Of a stretch of 64,000 nt of DNA, positions 47,916 to 58,701 are shown piece by piece. The stretch is from Odontomyia ornata (lineage: Eukaryota; Arthropoda; Insecta; Diptera; Stratiomyidae). Made by a program: the position numbers and the translations under genes. How positions within the stretch are numbered: the first letter of the stretch is position 1; every line of letters starts with the position of its first letter. The stretch lies in contig OZ017738.1 of NCBI GenBank assembly GCA_963969285.1, positions 392,177,625 through 392,241,624 on the forward strand. The letters run 5' to 3'. The notes below the pieces were generated by a model, which did not search any database, was not told the DNA's origin, and was given only the letters and a program-made list of their open reading frames with translations.

Positions 47916-48288
47916 TAATTCCTGTTTTTCCGGTGTAACCGAAATTTAAACAGGACAGGCAAGATTCGCAAATGAAGACGAAACACTAATAATTTGTTCT
48001 AACGGGTCTGCACCGATTCGATGGCACTTTTAAGCCAAATTTATGAAATTTATGAATGCTCTTTATTTCTAACCTTACAATATAATTTAAGGAAAATGAT
48101 GTATCAGTTAGTGGCGTGTTGGAATAAATTGGCTGGAATCATTTTAATAGCAAGACAAAGTAATTTTTAAATTTCAAGATTTTTCACTTGATAGAAATTC
48201 GAAAAATTATTTGCACTAATAAATAAGGCTGAATTTGTTTTGAAAGTTCATAAAGGAAGGAAAATAACACTAAGATTATTGTACTCAC
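47916..48288. other. Intronic stretch next to the spatacsin donor
   Basis: No element recognised; ends at the donor GTGAGTAC of the exon at 48289. Confidence 0.5.
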
Positions 48289-48629
48289 CTCATGCTCAGT
48301 CATCTGACTCGACATGAGAATATCACTTATTACAACTAATTTCTGCAAGCAGTCTTCTTCAATTGCATTTCGTAGTAGAAACAAAGCGTCTTTTGTTTTG
48401 AGTACATCCAAATATTCTTTATCCAAGTGCATTGCAGCTCGATAAACCATCATAATCCGTTTGCCAATATTCAGTCCATGACTCAAACGAGACACGATTC
48501 CTTGTAAAGCTTTCAATACTTCTTGTTTTTCTCGAGATGGTATTTCTTCAAATTCTAAATGCGATATACTTTCTACTGTCTCCAGGGGTTTGATCGATGG
48601 TATCGTACTCCCATCTGCCGAATTAGATA
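48289..48629 (-). CDS. SPG11: spatacsin, exon before the giant intron
   Basis: 341 nt, phase 1 to phase 0. The preferred acceptor is CTTTTCACATTTCAG|TATCTAA (48629), with a good pyrimidine tract. A second in-frame acceptor, GCGCACTGTAG|ATATGC, 39 nt upstream (exon start 48668) would add 13 residues (MHQKEHSTFHIS). Donor GCATGAG|GTGAGT at 48289. The segment includes LEFEEIPSREKQEVLKALQG, GLNIGKRIMMVYRAAMHLDK and EEDCLQKLVVISDILMSSQM. Downstream is the 15.5-kb intron. Confidence 0.9.
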
Positions 48630-48841
48630 CTGAAATGTGAAAAGTGGAGTGTTCTTTTTGGTGCATATCTACAGTGCGCTGGATTACTATAAGTGCAGAT
48701 TACATTTAAACTAGACCACAATATTAGTATAAGTGCAAGTAAATGTTGCTAGACATTGTTAAAATGAATAGTGTTAATCAAATGAAATTTTTACTAGTGG
48801 CTTATTCATGCGTACATATAAATATAGAGAATTTCACTTAC

Positions 48842-49988
48842 ATTGACTACTTTTTGTTTTTCCTAGTATTCGTTTATTATAAAGCAAAGCATTATTTTCA
48901 ACTTCTATCAATAGTTGGCGAAGAGTGTTTGGTAAATTATAAATATGCGTAATTCCTTCCGCCATAGCCATGCAAAAAACAATAAAGTGTAAGTCGATTG
49001 GACGATAATCAAACATTGCTTGGTGTCTTAAAGCTTGCACAATATCTCCATCATCTAGTAGCTTATTTATTAATACTTCTAATTTCAGTCTCATATTTTC
49101 AGATAGTTCACATTTTCTCATTTTTATATGATCAACTCCAGCTACCTCCTTCAATTCGGGAAATGACTTATACAGAACACATCCTTCTTCAATCAAAATT
49201 TTCTCATAGTATTTTGAATGATAGACATCAAGATCTTCAATTTTTAAATCACTTCCTAAATATGTTAAAATCATTTCATATTCTATATTATCCCGATCGA
49301 AATATTCATTAGGCAGTAGATGATTTCCTTTGATAACATCTAATGACTTTTTTAAAATGTGATATTTTTGTTTTTCACTTACAACATCCCTTGTAGCCAC
49401 GTAGAGGTAAAAGTTGATGAGAATTTCCGGCGGTAGAATATACAGTTCTGTTTCTTTTTCATACTCACTGAAATCCAGATCGCCTGAGTATTTTTCAACA
49501 CTATGTGTCCACTTGGCATAGATAATGTCGCTAATGGTCATGTTAAGAAGCAATGCGAGTTGAACTGCTTTCTCAAACTCTTTTGCAGTTTCTAAGTACC
49601 TGCATATCCTTCGACATTCGTTTCGTATTGAACTGCCTGGTTTAATTAAACTATCATAGTCAAACTTGGCCTCAGTAAACATAATAATCTCTAATACGTT
49701 CTTAAGCAGTTCGAAATCATGTCTCGGTTTGCTTAAATCTGCTTTGCACACAATTTCTAGAAACTTGTACCTGTGGAACGATGAATTAAAATTGTGCTTT
49801 AATTGTAGGTAAATTAGCTTTATGCTGAAGTCATTCAAGCTATAACAAGCAGTCTCTGCTAGCGGTATACTAATCCCATCATTGCTGATGGACTGGAAAT
49901 AAAGGCGAAGATGGACAGCTCCTTCGTCGTCAAAATTTCGTTCTGAAGTGTCCAGAAGAAATTTTGTCATGTGGTTGAAGTCGTTGTT
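48842..49988 (-). CDS. SPG11: spatacsin, long central exon
   Basis: 1147 nt, starting at 49988 after TTTTATTTGCAG|AACAAC (phase 0) and ending at 48842 with donor TCAAT|GTAAGT (phase 1). One uninterrupted frame: NNDFNHMTKFLLDTSERNFD, RRICRYLETAKEFEKAVQLA, IYAKWTHSVEKYSGDLDF, YYEKILIEEGCVLYKSFPEL, LLDDGDIVQALRHQAMFDYR and LRQLLIEVENNALLYNKRIL. The ALRHQ and helical-repeat character match the alpha-solenoid body of spatacsin. It is the best-preserved coding segment in the window. Confidence 0.95.
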
Positions 49989-50059
49989 CTGCAAATAAAA
50001 ATAAATGGTGTTTTCCAATTAATTTGGCCTATTTGATATTCATCTAGTATCTTACTTAC

Positions 50060-50512
50060 CTTGAAAAATATTTGGAAACTTTGATGCAAAGTGCTAACGT
50101 GATGCATCTTAACACTATTTTCAATCAACATAAATGAAAATTCTTGTTCTGATGTACATCGATTGAGTTTTTTGCCGAGCCCAGTTGATGTTAGCAACCA
50201 AGTCGCCCAACACCATTCCAAGTTACGATCATTCATAACCGCTGAAAGGATAGCCAGAACTGGAATGTTGGAAGTGATGGCGTTCCTCATAAGATTGATG
50301 GACATGCACGATGGTTGTGAATCGCTCATAATGTGTACGTATTTCTCATATGTACTTATATCCTCTTCAGGATTTTCCGTTGCGCTTAGTAGAATAATTG
50401 CAAAAATATCCTTTTCTTCGAATTGCTGAAGCAATTTTAGTTGGTTGCGAGATTTTTGGAGTTGGCTTGCATCGCTTGATGATGATGAAGTGAATGTATC
50501 CATGCTTGTTTG
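50060..50512 (-). CDS. SPG11: spatacsin, first exon visible in the window
   Basis: 453 nt (151 codons), phase 0 at both ends. The acceptor TTTCCTTTCAG|CAAACAAGC is at 50512/50513, so this is an internal exon even though an ATG (MDTFTSSSSSDASQL) lies four codons in. Donor TTCAAG|GTAAGT at 50060, followed by a 71-bp intron. Segment SRNQLKLLQQFEEKDIFAII, SINLMRNAITSNIPVLAILS, HHVSTLHQSFQIFFK. Acceptor strength and the missing N-terminal part (spatacsins are about twice this length) imply exons further upstream, not found before 64000. Confidence 0.9.
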
Positions 50513-51906
50513 CTGAAAGGAAATTTATATTTATTTTAGATTTAGATTAATAGAAATTTGAAATTTTTTCAGATAAGATTTTTTCCAAAAAATGATTTAA
50601 AAGATGTAGTAATCGAGCAGTCACCTAAGCAATCTGTCCGGAAACCGGCATAACACTGTTCCAAAATTTCAATTACAGATTTGAAAAATTTAAGTTAAAT
50701 TTTTGTAAATTACAAAATTTAGAAAAAAAAAAAATTTTAATTTTTTTATTACAAATATTAATTTATATTATTTTTTATACATTAAATGTAAATTTTCTCT
50801 GCATTGACATTCTGCAATGCGTTTTGTCTTTTCATTATGATTTAATTTTTTGATGTATTATTATTTTTTTATTAATTTAATAACTCACATCTGCAATTGA
50901 AAATTCTAACATGAGAACACTGATATAATACAGCCATCCACGGATTGTATTGCCAAATGCAATCTACAGTGGCTGAGCAAGGGGCTCGTCTTCATCCACC
51001 GTAGCGGCGTCAAGATACGGTAGATGACGGACAAGCGAAGAGGAAAATCTGCTTGGGTGCTAGAAAACTACCGTTGTGGCATGCAGATTACGCTGGCATT
51101 GGAAAGTAGGCGAGGAGTCTATTACGAATCGTCACCGCAAACACGTCGCGACGTTCAAGTACTCTCCTACTTTCCGACTAGTTGTGAAAACCACTACCGG
51201 GAGCGATCATGGTGTTAAGACATTACACAAAAGAAACTTAAAGAAATCAGCCTTGAAGCTGATTCAATAAATTGTACTTAACCGGAATTTGGACATTAAC
51301 AAACAATCGTATTGGTGATTAAATTTCATTAATTAATTGGCTTGTACTCGCGCTTAGTGCAAATATTTCCGGATACTTAATCATTTTTAAGACTTAAGAT
51401 CTAGTCTAAACTCATGTGAATATTTGAGCGGTTTCAATTTGCGGCGTGTAGTTGATCGTGCAGCGTTTCAGAAAATTGGAAAAAGGCAGTGGGAAAGGGA
51501 GTCTGATTGAGATCGCCACACAGCGGAAAAGCAGAGTTGAAAGTGGTCTGCAACGTATTTCCCTTGAGTGTGCGGGAAAACGTGAAATGTGTTTGAACAT
51601 TGTGACGGTCGAATGTTGCTCCCGACAGTGAAGTTCTCATGTCGAAGCTTATTTCCGAGGAATGAAGAAAAATTGCATTTTTTCGGGCAAAGTCGCACAA
51701 AAAGTGCCGTGAATATGAATATCGTAAGATGGAAATTATGGAAATTGTAGAGAATAGTGAATAAATAGAAAGAAGTGGAAATTTGGACGAAATTGTTCGG
51801 AAAGAAAATTCGCAGTCTGGAGATTGTGCATCCGTTAGAAACCACATCATCTGGTTGGTAGCTTTTTTCACGGCAAACCACCCCTTTCGATATCACTAGG
51901 GCCGAC
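50513..51906. other. Non-coding stretch upstream of the spatacsin exon
   Basis: Presumably intronic for spatacsin. It is very AT-rich to 50900. 51430-51880 has more balanced composition without an open frame (many short purine-rich words) and could be an untranslated leader or the degraded 5' part of the PRMT1 relic. Confidence 0.4.
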
Positions 51907-52436
51907 TTTTATGACTTTTCTCTGTTTTCCATGCGACAAGATAAATCTTACAGTTGCTCGAACACAGTGGATTATGCACGGCAGATTGTTATCGACAATA
52001 AATTAACAGACTTGATAACTGTTATCAAAGGAGAACTCGAGGACGTAGAAATGCCGGATAGGATTGAGAAGTTGATACAATATCTGAATGAAGGGGATAC
52101 TGTTTATTTTACGAATCAATGTTGGATACGGTGTGTTCGCAAGAGATAAGTAGCTAAAAGGAAATGGAATGAAATTTCCAGATAGTAGAACTTTGTTCAT
52201 AATTGCGATTGAAGATCGTCAATATAAGGATGGAGAAACAGTAATTGGTGGAGCGATGTGTATAAATTTGATATGATTTTGATCCGAAAAGTAGCTATAA
52301 GGTAACAATTTGTTGATGTAGTTGACCCAAAGCAGATTGTCTCGATATCATATTTGTTTAAGGAAGTTGGTTTATATAAAGTGCAAAAGTGTGATTTGGA
52401 ATTTTCCTCCCAATTTCAATTATATTGCAGGCATCA
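51907..52436 (+). pseudogene. Art1-like: Protein arginine methyltransferase 1 (PRMT1/Art1) processed pseudogene
   Basis: Type I arginine methyltransferase sequence in shifting frames: CSNTVDYARQIVIDNKLTDL, ITVIKGELEDVEMP (51950-52060), then GYCLFYESMLDTV (52094-52131, the region with the substrate double-E loop), FPDSRTLFIIAIEDRQYKDG (52170-52228), WWSDVYKFDM and IRKVA (52245-52300), VDVVDPKQIVS, LFKEVGLYKVQKCDLEFSS (52314-52420). The order is that of PRMT1. Several frameshifts and stops show it is dead, and no introns separate the blocks, so retroposition is likely. The N-terminal third with the S-adenosylmethionine motif is missing or unrecognisable. Confidence 0.88.
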
Positions 52437-52473
52437 CCACATCATCAGCGGGCGCCCGGCGAGGATGTAGGTG
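52434..52473 (+). other. Exon-like cassette with consensus splice sites
   Basis: TTATATTGCAG precedes and GTGAGTAAAC follows a 40-bp GC-rich block (GCATCACCACATCATCAGCG, then GGCGCCCGGCGAGGATGTAG) in very AT-rich surroundings. It could be a small untranslated exon or coincidence at the edge of the PRMT1 relic. Confidence 0.25.
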
Positions 52474-53100
52474 AGTAAACCGTTTGTTTTGACTTTTTTA
52501 TATTTTTATTAAATATTTATATGTATTCAAATGTATTTATTCAAAAAGAAAAAAATCTCCGTTGGCAGTACCAGCCGGAAAGGTAAATTTCTCGTATGTA
52601 GCGTAAGGTTTCGAAACAGAAATTGGCTTATCTACTACTGGACTTCTTACTGCAATTTTTGTAGCACTACATGGGTATTTATTAACAGAAAGGATCTGCC
52701 ACCGTTCGTATTTGGAGACCCTTCATAGAGGCGAAAATATTTTGTTAATTAAATTGAGTTGCACACGTAAGGATCACATATTGAAAATCGGCGGGTAATA
52801 AATTGTTATAAACATATTTATACTCGTTTGATAACTTTTTGGTTTAAATAGCTCAAATAGTTAGTTTCAAAAGATTTCCACAAAAGTTTAATCAGCACTT
52901 GCATTGCCTTTAATATATACATTTTCGATTCTTTTCTGAACCATCAGGGGCCGTTATTTTGAATTTTTATTGAAAACGGCTGCTAAAATTATTAAGCTGT
53001 AAACTTTCGAATTTTTTATTTGTCATCCGATTTGCATAATTAAATTAAATTAACTTGCCTCAATAACTTATAATTACAAGTTTTATCGGAATCTGTTGAG
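52474..53100. other. AT-rich stretch, no gene
   Basis: Short ORF at 52531-52728 has no recognised motif. A GGGGCCGTTATTTTGAA string at 52947-52963 belongs to the degenerate array that follows. Confidence 0.4.
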
Positions 53101-53129
53101 AAACTTGGCTGCTAGAGGGCTACAGAAAT

Positions 53130-53370
53130 AAAAAAAATGTTTATGTCACCCCCCTGTATGGGGAGACCCCCTTAAACACTTTAAAATATGTTCTTACACT
53201 GCAAATTTCAAGAGGCACCACTTTTGACCTACGTAGAAAATTTCCTCATTTTAGCTCATATGGTTTGCGAGAAAACTTGTGACACACGAACAAACGGACG
53301 GACGGACAGACAGACAAGTCGCGATTTTATAATTTTTTAGGGTATTGTTAAAAATATTTTACAATATTTA
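53130..53370 (-). repeat. GTCY-bearing repeat element, copy C (inverted)
   Basis: On the minus strand: AACAATACCCTAAAAAATT, a (GTCY)n tract (53293-53318), CTCGCAAACCATATGAGCT and GGGTCTCCCCATAC, matching the start and core of copies A and B (6142, 7096). Microsatellite plus core identify it. Confidence 0.65.
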
Positions 53371-53484
53371 AAAAATATTCTGATTTATAAATACGTTCAA
53401 GATAAGTCATTTAAAACGTTTCCATGAAAAAAATTAATTATTTCAGTTGCTACTAAAATAGCGAATTGCGCTTGTTCCTGACCT

Positions 53485-54360
53485 TTGGGGGCCGCCATTT
53501 TGAATGCATGCATTTGATTTTGGACAATTTTAAATCTGTGTGGGCTAGGACCTCATCAATCAATGTGCCAAATCTCGTTCAAATCGGAGTTTCACTCTAG
53601 ACAGGGCAAAATAATTCAATTTTTAATGAAAATGGCAGCTTAAAAATATTGGGTTTTAAATTTTCGACTTTTTTATTTTTCATTCAATTTTAATAATTTT
53701 CTGCATGATACAAGAACATAGTACAGAGATCCATAAACTCAAGTTTCATTAAAATCCGCTGGAAAATGTGACCGCTAGAGGGCCACAAAAACCTGAAAAA
53801 AAATCATATTTAAAACGCCGCCTTTTTGAAATTTGCACATGCATGATCACCAAAATATCAAAGACTGTAGATCTAAGTAATGGCTATCTTGAAACCAAGT
53901 TTCATATATGTCGGATCAAAATTGAAGTTTTGAGTTTCAACTGGCCGCCATTTTGTTTTTTGTGACCTGACATCCAGTTTGTTCATGTAATTCTTTAGAT
54001 ACTCATAATTTCTATCTAAATGCCGAATTTCATGAAAATCTGTTGAAAGCTTTGACCACTATTACAACAACAGAATTTTGCACGTTTTCCGACCTTTGAG
54101 CGGCCGCAATTTTGTGTCTGCTGTATCGACTTTGGATTTTTTATTGTGAGATTCATCACATACATCAGTGAACCTTTGTACCAAATTTCATCCAAATCGG
54201 AGCTATACTTTGGTCAGAACAGAAATCACGATTTTTCGTCTTAAATGGCCGCCATTTTGTTTTTGCCCGGCCGATATAGCTGGTTCATGAAGTTAACCGA
54301 GATATTAACCCAATACACCTTTTCTGGAAATTCGGTGAAAATCGGAGCAAAATTGCAACC
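53485..54360. repeat. Degenerate tandem array, about 130-170 bp period
   Basis: A motif of the form AARTTTCATNNAAATCGGNG recurs six times near 53570, 53741, 53897, 54024, 54181 and 54327. A second motif GGCCGCCATTTTG recurs near 53489, 53943, 54102 and 54247. The spacing suggests an ancient tandem array. It runs straight into a (TA)n tract and follows the GTCY copy. Confidence 0.6.
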
Positions 54361-54382
54361 TCTAGCGTGGTCACAAATTTCG

Positions 54383-55239
<857 letters not shown>

Positions 55240-55240
<1 letters not shown>

Positions 55241-55572
55241 GTCTACATTTGGATCTTGATCCGGTTGGGAGGGTGCGAGGGGACACCGCTTCCACCTGGA
55301 TGCCCCACTCTATATGGGGGCCATAAGTATCGTCAGTAACGACGAAGTCCACTCAAGTCCGTCTGTTTTTCTCCGGCCCAGTTTGTTACTGGCTATAAGC
55401 AATTTCAACCCTTAGTAGGTTACCCCGGCCTCGACACCAGTCGATCGGCATTAGTCAGTTTAATTCGTCAATTTTTTGTAGTGGGTCCTTGTGCTGGGGA
55501 AAAGAACCCGCCCCACGACACCGCAATGCTAGCCTGCCAGCGCATTCACGCGTCCTCAGACAAGGCCAACCA
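55240..55572 (-). repeat. LTR-element leader/gag-start fragment
   Basis: The right 105 bp (55466-55572) match 3246-3355 and encode VSWGGFFSPAQGPT on the minus strand. The adjoining GC-rich 55240-55465 probably belongs to the same element's leader. The rest of gag is absent. Confidence 0.55.
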
Positions 55573-55789
55573 GTTCTGTACGGAAATTTTATATACTCTC
55601 ACATCACTACAAAGATTTATTTTGTTTCAAAGCTAATAAAACAAGAAATTAATGCATTTACTGTTAACATTTGATATATGTCTGGCAATAAATTGAAAGT
55701 ATTAAGATTCACGATTTCAGTGGTATCCTGCAACCATTATCAAGTACAATGAATGAGCTTATTCTGGATTTTTTCTTCTTCGTAGCACT

Positions 55790-57275
55790 ACAGCCCCCCT
55801 CGGGCCGTCACTTACTGCAAATAGCGCCTCCAACTGTCTCGGTCCATTGACCGCGTCCTCTAATTTCGGAATCCAAGCAGCGATGAAATCTCTTCGTCGA
55901 CCGAGTCAGACCAGTGTTTCCTCGGTTTCCCCACTGGTCTGCGGCCTTCAGTTCTCCCAACGAATACCTTTTTGGGTATACGTTGTTCGTCTATATGATT
56001 CCAGTGTCCAGCCTATTGTAGCTTCCGCAGTCTTACAATCGTTGAGACCTCCGGTTCACCAAAAATTTCATACAGCGCATGGGTGTATCGAATTCGCCAT
56101 TGGTCCCCGTCTAGCTTCGCTCCGATTATTCACCTGAGGACCGTCGTTTAAAGGGGTGCAATAAATATGTGGATGCTTGGGTTAGGGTCCATGTTTCACA
56201 CGCATAGCATAACACAGGTCTCATGACAGATTTGTATTTTTGGAGCTTTGTTTTCCTGTGTATGCAGCTGGTCTTCAAGATCGTCAAAAACTGAATAAAA
56301 TATTTTATTTGCGAGCTGTATCCTTCGGCGTATTTCGTCTCTTTCATTACAGGTTCTCGTTACTTTGGCGCCTAAATACACGAATTCGGTCACATTTTCG
56401 ACACTGTATTTGCCAAGCGTAATATTTTATGTACTTTTCCTCGACTGCGTCATGAGCTTTGTTTTATTTTCATTGATTTGAAGCCCTACTAGTTTTGCTT
56501 CGCTGTCGAGTTTCAGGAAGAGTTCTTTGGCAGTTGTTAATGACCGTGACGAAATGTTGATGGCGTCCGCATAGGCCACTACTTGGCTCGACTTTTATAG
56601 TAACGTACCTCGCGTATCGACAGGTAGCTTTCGTATGACATACTCCAGAGCCAAATTGAATAGCAGTGGGGCCAGCCCATCTCCCTGCTTTAGTCCGATA
56701 TTTGTGTCAAAGGCATGGGTGAGTTGGTTATTGATGCGGACTTGGGAGGTCGTCGACGTCATTGTCATTTTGGTAAGACGGACTAATTTGGTTGGGATGC
56801 CAAAGCAAAGCATTATTTGGTTCAGTACGTTACGATCAATATTGTCGTATGCTCGCTTAAAGTCAACGAAAATTTGGTGTACGTTTATGTTGAACTCCCA
56901 GCATTTTTCAAGTACCTGCTTGACAGTGAACAATTTGTATATTGTCGATCTACCTGCTCTAAAACCAATTTGATACTCCCCAATAATATTGTTGTCGTAT
57001 GATCCGATTTTATTTTTTAAGATTTTTGAAAATATTTTGTACGCCGTACAAAGTAGTGATATGCCTCTATAATTTTCGCACTGTAGCTTGTCACCTATTT
57101 TGTGGATAGGGAAAATAATTGCTTGGCTCCACCACTCTCACTCCCACAGCTCCACTCTTTTGGCGTATGTTCTTGTTGCCAAATGTGCTGGATGACTTTG
57201 TGAATAGTTTAATCAACACTGCTGCCACCATATTTGATGAGCTCCTTTGGAATCTTTTCGATGCTCGGCGCTTTA
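55790..57275 (-). pseudogene. RTE ORF2: reverse transcriptase and C-terminus
   Basis: Contains SIEKIPKELIKYGGSS near the insertion edge, FTVKQVLEKCWEFNINVHQ, IFVDFKRAYDNIDRNVLNQI, LVRLTKMTMTSTTSQVRINN, IGLKQGDGLAPLLFNLALEY (56933-56595), then FVYLGAKVTRTCNERDEIRR, IQLANKIFYSVFDDLEDQL and SVMRPVLCYACETWTLTQ (56393-56126). The YADD box near 56580 reads YADAINI (second Asp lost). Stops and frameshifts make it inactive. Confidence 0.88.
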
Positions 57276-57281
57276 TTATTA

Positions 57282-58700
57282 TTTTTTTTGTGGTAGGGAG
57301 GTGAATGCCCATTTGCGCACAGAGTGTGGGATTCCCATGTTCGCAATAGGCGACCGGATTACCCACTAAATACCTCCCCTGTAAACCTGAGAACCCAGCC
57401 TGGAACCGTTTGACACATTACTTCGGGCCAGGTCTCGTTTTGTTACGCCGTGAGGCGCCTTCAAGCTGGGGGATCACTCTTTTAGCGAGAGGGGAGAGGG
57501 GAAGAGGAAGTGCCAGAAAAGCGATCCCCCAGCCCCAACACCCCCGGCTGCTGTGAGTCCTTTTTATCTTTTAGGACTATCCGAACATAATGTGTCACCT
57601 AGTTCCATTTTTCACGCGATTCGAGCATCACCACGACTATATTATCCGGGGTAAGCACTCCCGTCTCCCTGTGGAGGGCTCTGGAAATACCCATGCCCGC
57701 TCAAAAGCTGGGTCAGGTAGAAGTCAGTCTCACCATGCCTTCAATTCTGCCACGGTCTCACATCCGGGATGAGGCGCGGAGTCCACCTTCCCTTCGTACA
57801 ATTCCCCAAGACTACTGCCAATCGTTGAGTGAGCACTGTCTCTCTTCACGGACAACCATCTCCCTCGCATCCTCGTTTCGACGCAGATAAATAGTGCCGC
57901 GCTCTCTAGTAAGGAGGCCGACAGGTATCACGCTTGCAATAACTTTCACCGCTAAATCAGAGACTGTCGGATAAGAAGATGCAATCCTCAGCGCTCCTTT
58001 TCTCTGTACCTGTTCCAGGCGTTTTCGGTAAACCTCCTTACTGAGAGTGTCGCCCCATACCTCTGCTCCGTACAGTAGCACTGGCCCTACAGCACTCATC
58101 AAGAGGCGTCTTCTTGATGGGCTGGGTCTCCCTACGTTGGCCATAAGTCGACTCAGAGCCGATACTCCTGAAGCAGCCTTCTCAGCCATTGTCCTGATTC
58201 GCTCAGAGAAACTCATCTTCGAGTCGATCAGTAGCGCCGGGTACTTCACCGGTGGCTTTGATTCGATTCGAATATTTCCAATGCTGATCGTCCTTACTCT
58301 AGGGGCTCTTTTTTTGTCAGGATGACCACTTCGGTTTTCTCCAGTGCTAAACTGAGCCCCCGAGCAGTCATCGGCGTCTGTTCAACGGTGCGTCTAGCGA
58401 CCAGAGCCGCAACATCATCCGCATAGCCGACCAAACGCGACTCATCTGGCATTTCGAGTCTCAGTAGCCCATCGTAGACACGTTCCACAGGTCCGGACCA
58501 AGGATAGATAGAGATTTTCATCGTAATCTCCATTTTGAGCACCAAATACTTTTCATTTGAACGGTTATAGCTTCGATGTAATATGCGCTTTAGTCGTTGA
58601 AGCAATGTTTCTGTATTTTTATTAAGTGAAGAGTCTCCTGAGTCAGACATTTATAGATCGAGCTACGGGGTTTCTGGAAGGGGGCATGCTTGTCTAAACA
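57282..58700 (-). mobile_element. R1-clade-like LINE nested in RTE, internally deleted
   Basis: Minus-strand order: MSDSGDSSLNKNTETLLQRL (an ORF1-like N-terminus, 58650-58510), then abruptly reverse transcriptase (VYDGLLRLEMPDESRLVGYA, DDVAALVARRTVEQT), with GLSLALEKTEVVILTKKEP (to 58294), FSERIRTMAEKAASGVSALS and AVGPVLLYGAEVWGDTLSKE (58249-57812), a 3' UTR and an A8 tail (57289-57282). The 3' UTR matches the copy at 24222-24777. RTE sequence resumes on both sides, so this insertion is younger. Target duplication unclear (TTATTA / AATTATT). Confidence 0.85.
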
Positions 58701-58701
58701 C

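Larger units (their letters stand above)
32804..48288 (-). other. SPG11: spatacsin intron of about 15.5 kb, filled with transposons
   Basis: Bounded by donor GAG|GTGAGT (48289/48288) and acceptor TTTTCAG (32804). The exons on both sides are in phase 0 and rejoin the spatacsin frame. The five other complete introns are 54-212 bp. The insertions in it are listed separately. Confidence 0.9.

Noticed and set aside
51434..51896. Overlapping Ser/Phe-rich minus-strand ORFs upstream of spatacsin as a missing exon
   Set aside because: No spatacsin-like motif and no matching splice phase; they appear to be antisense shadows of purine-rich sequence.
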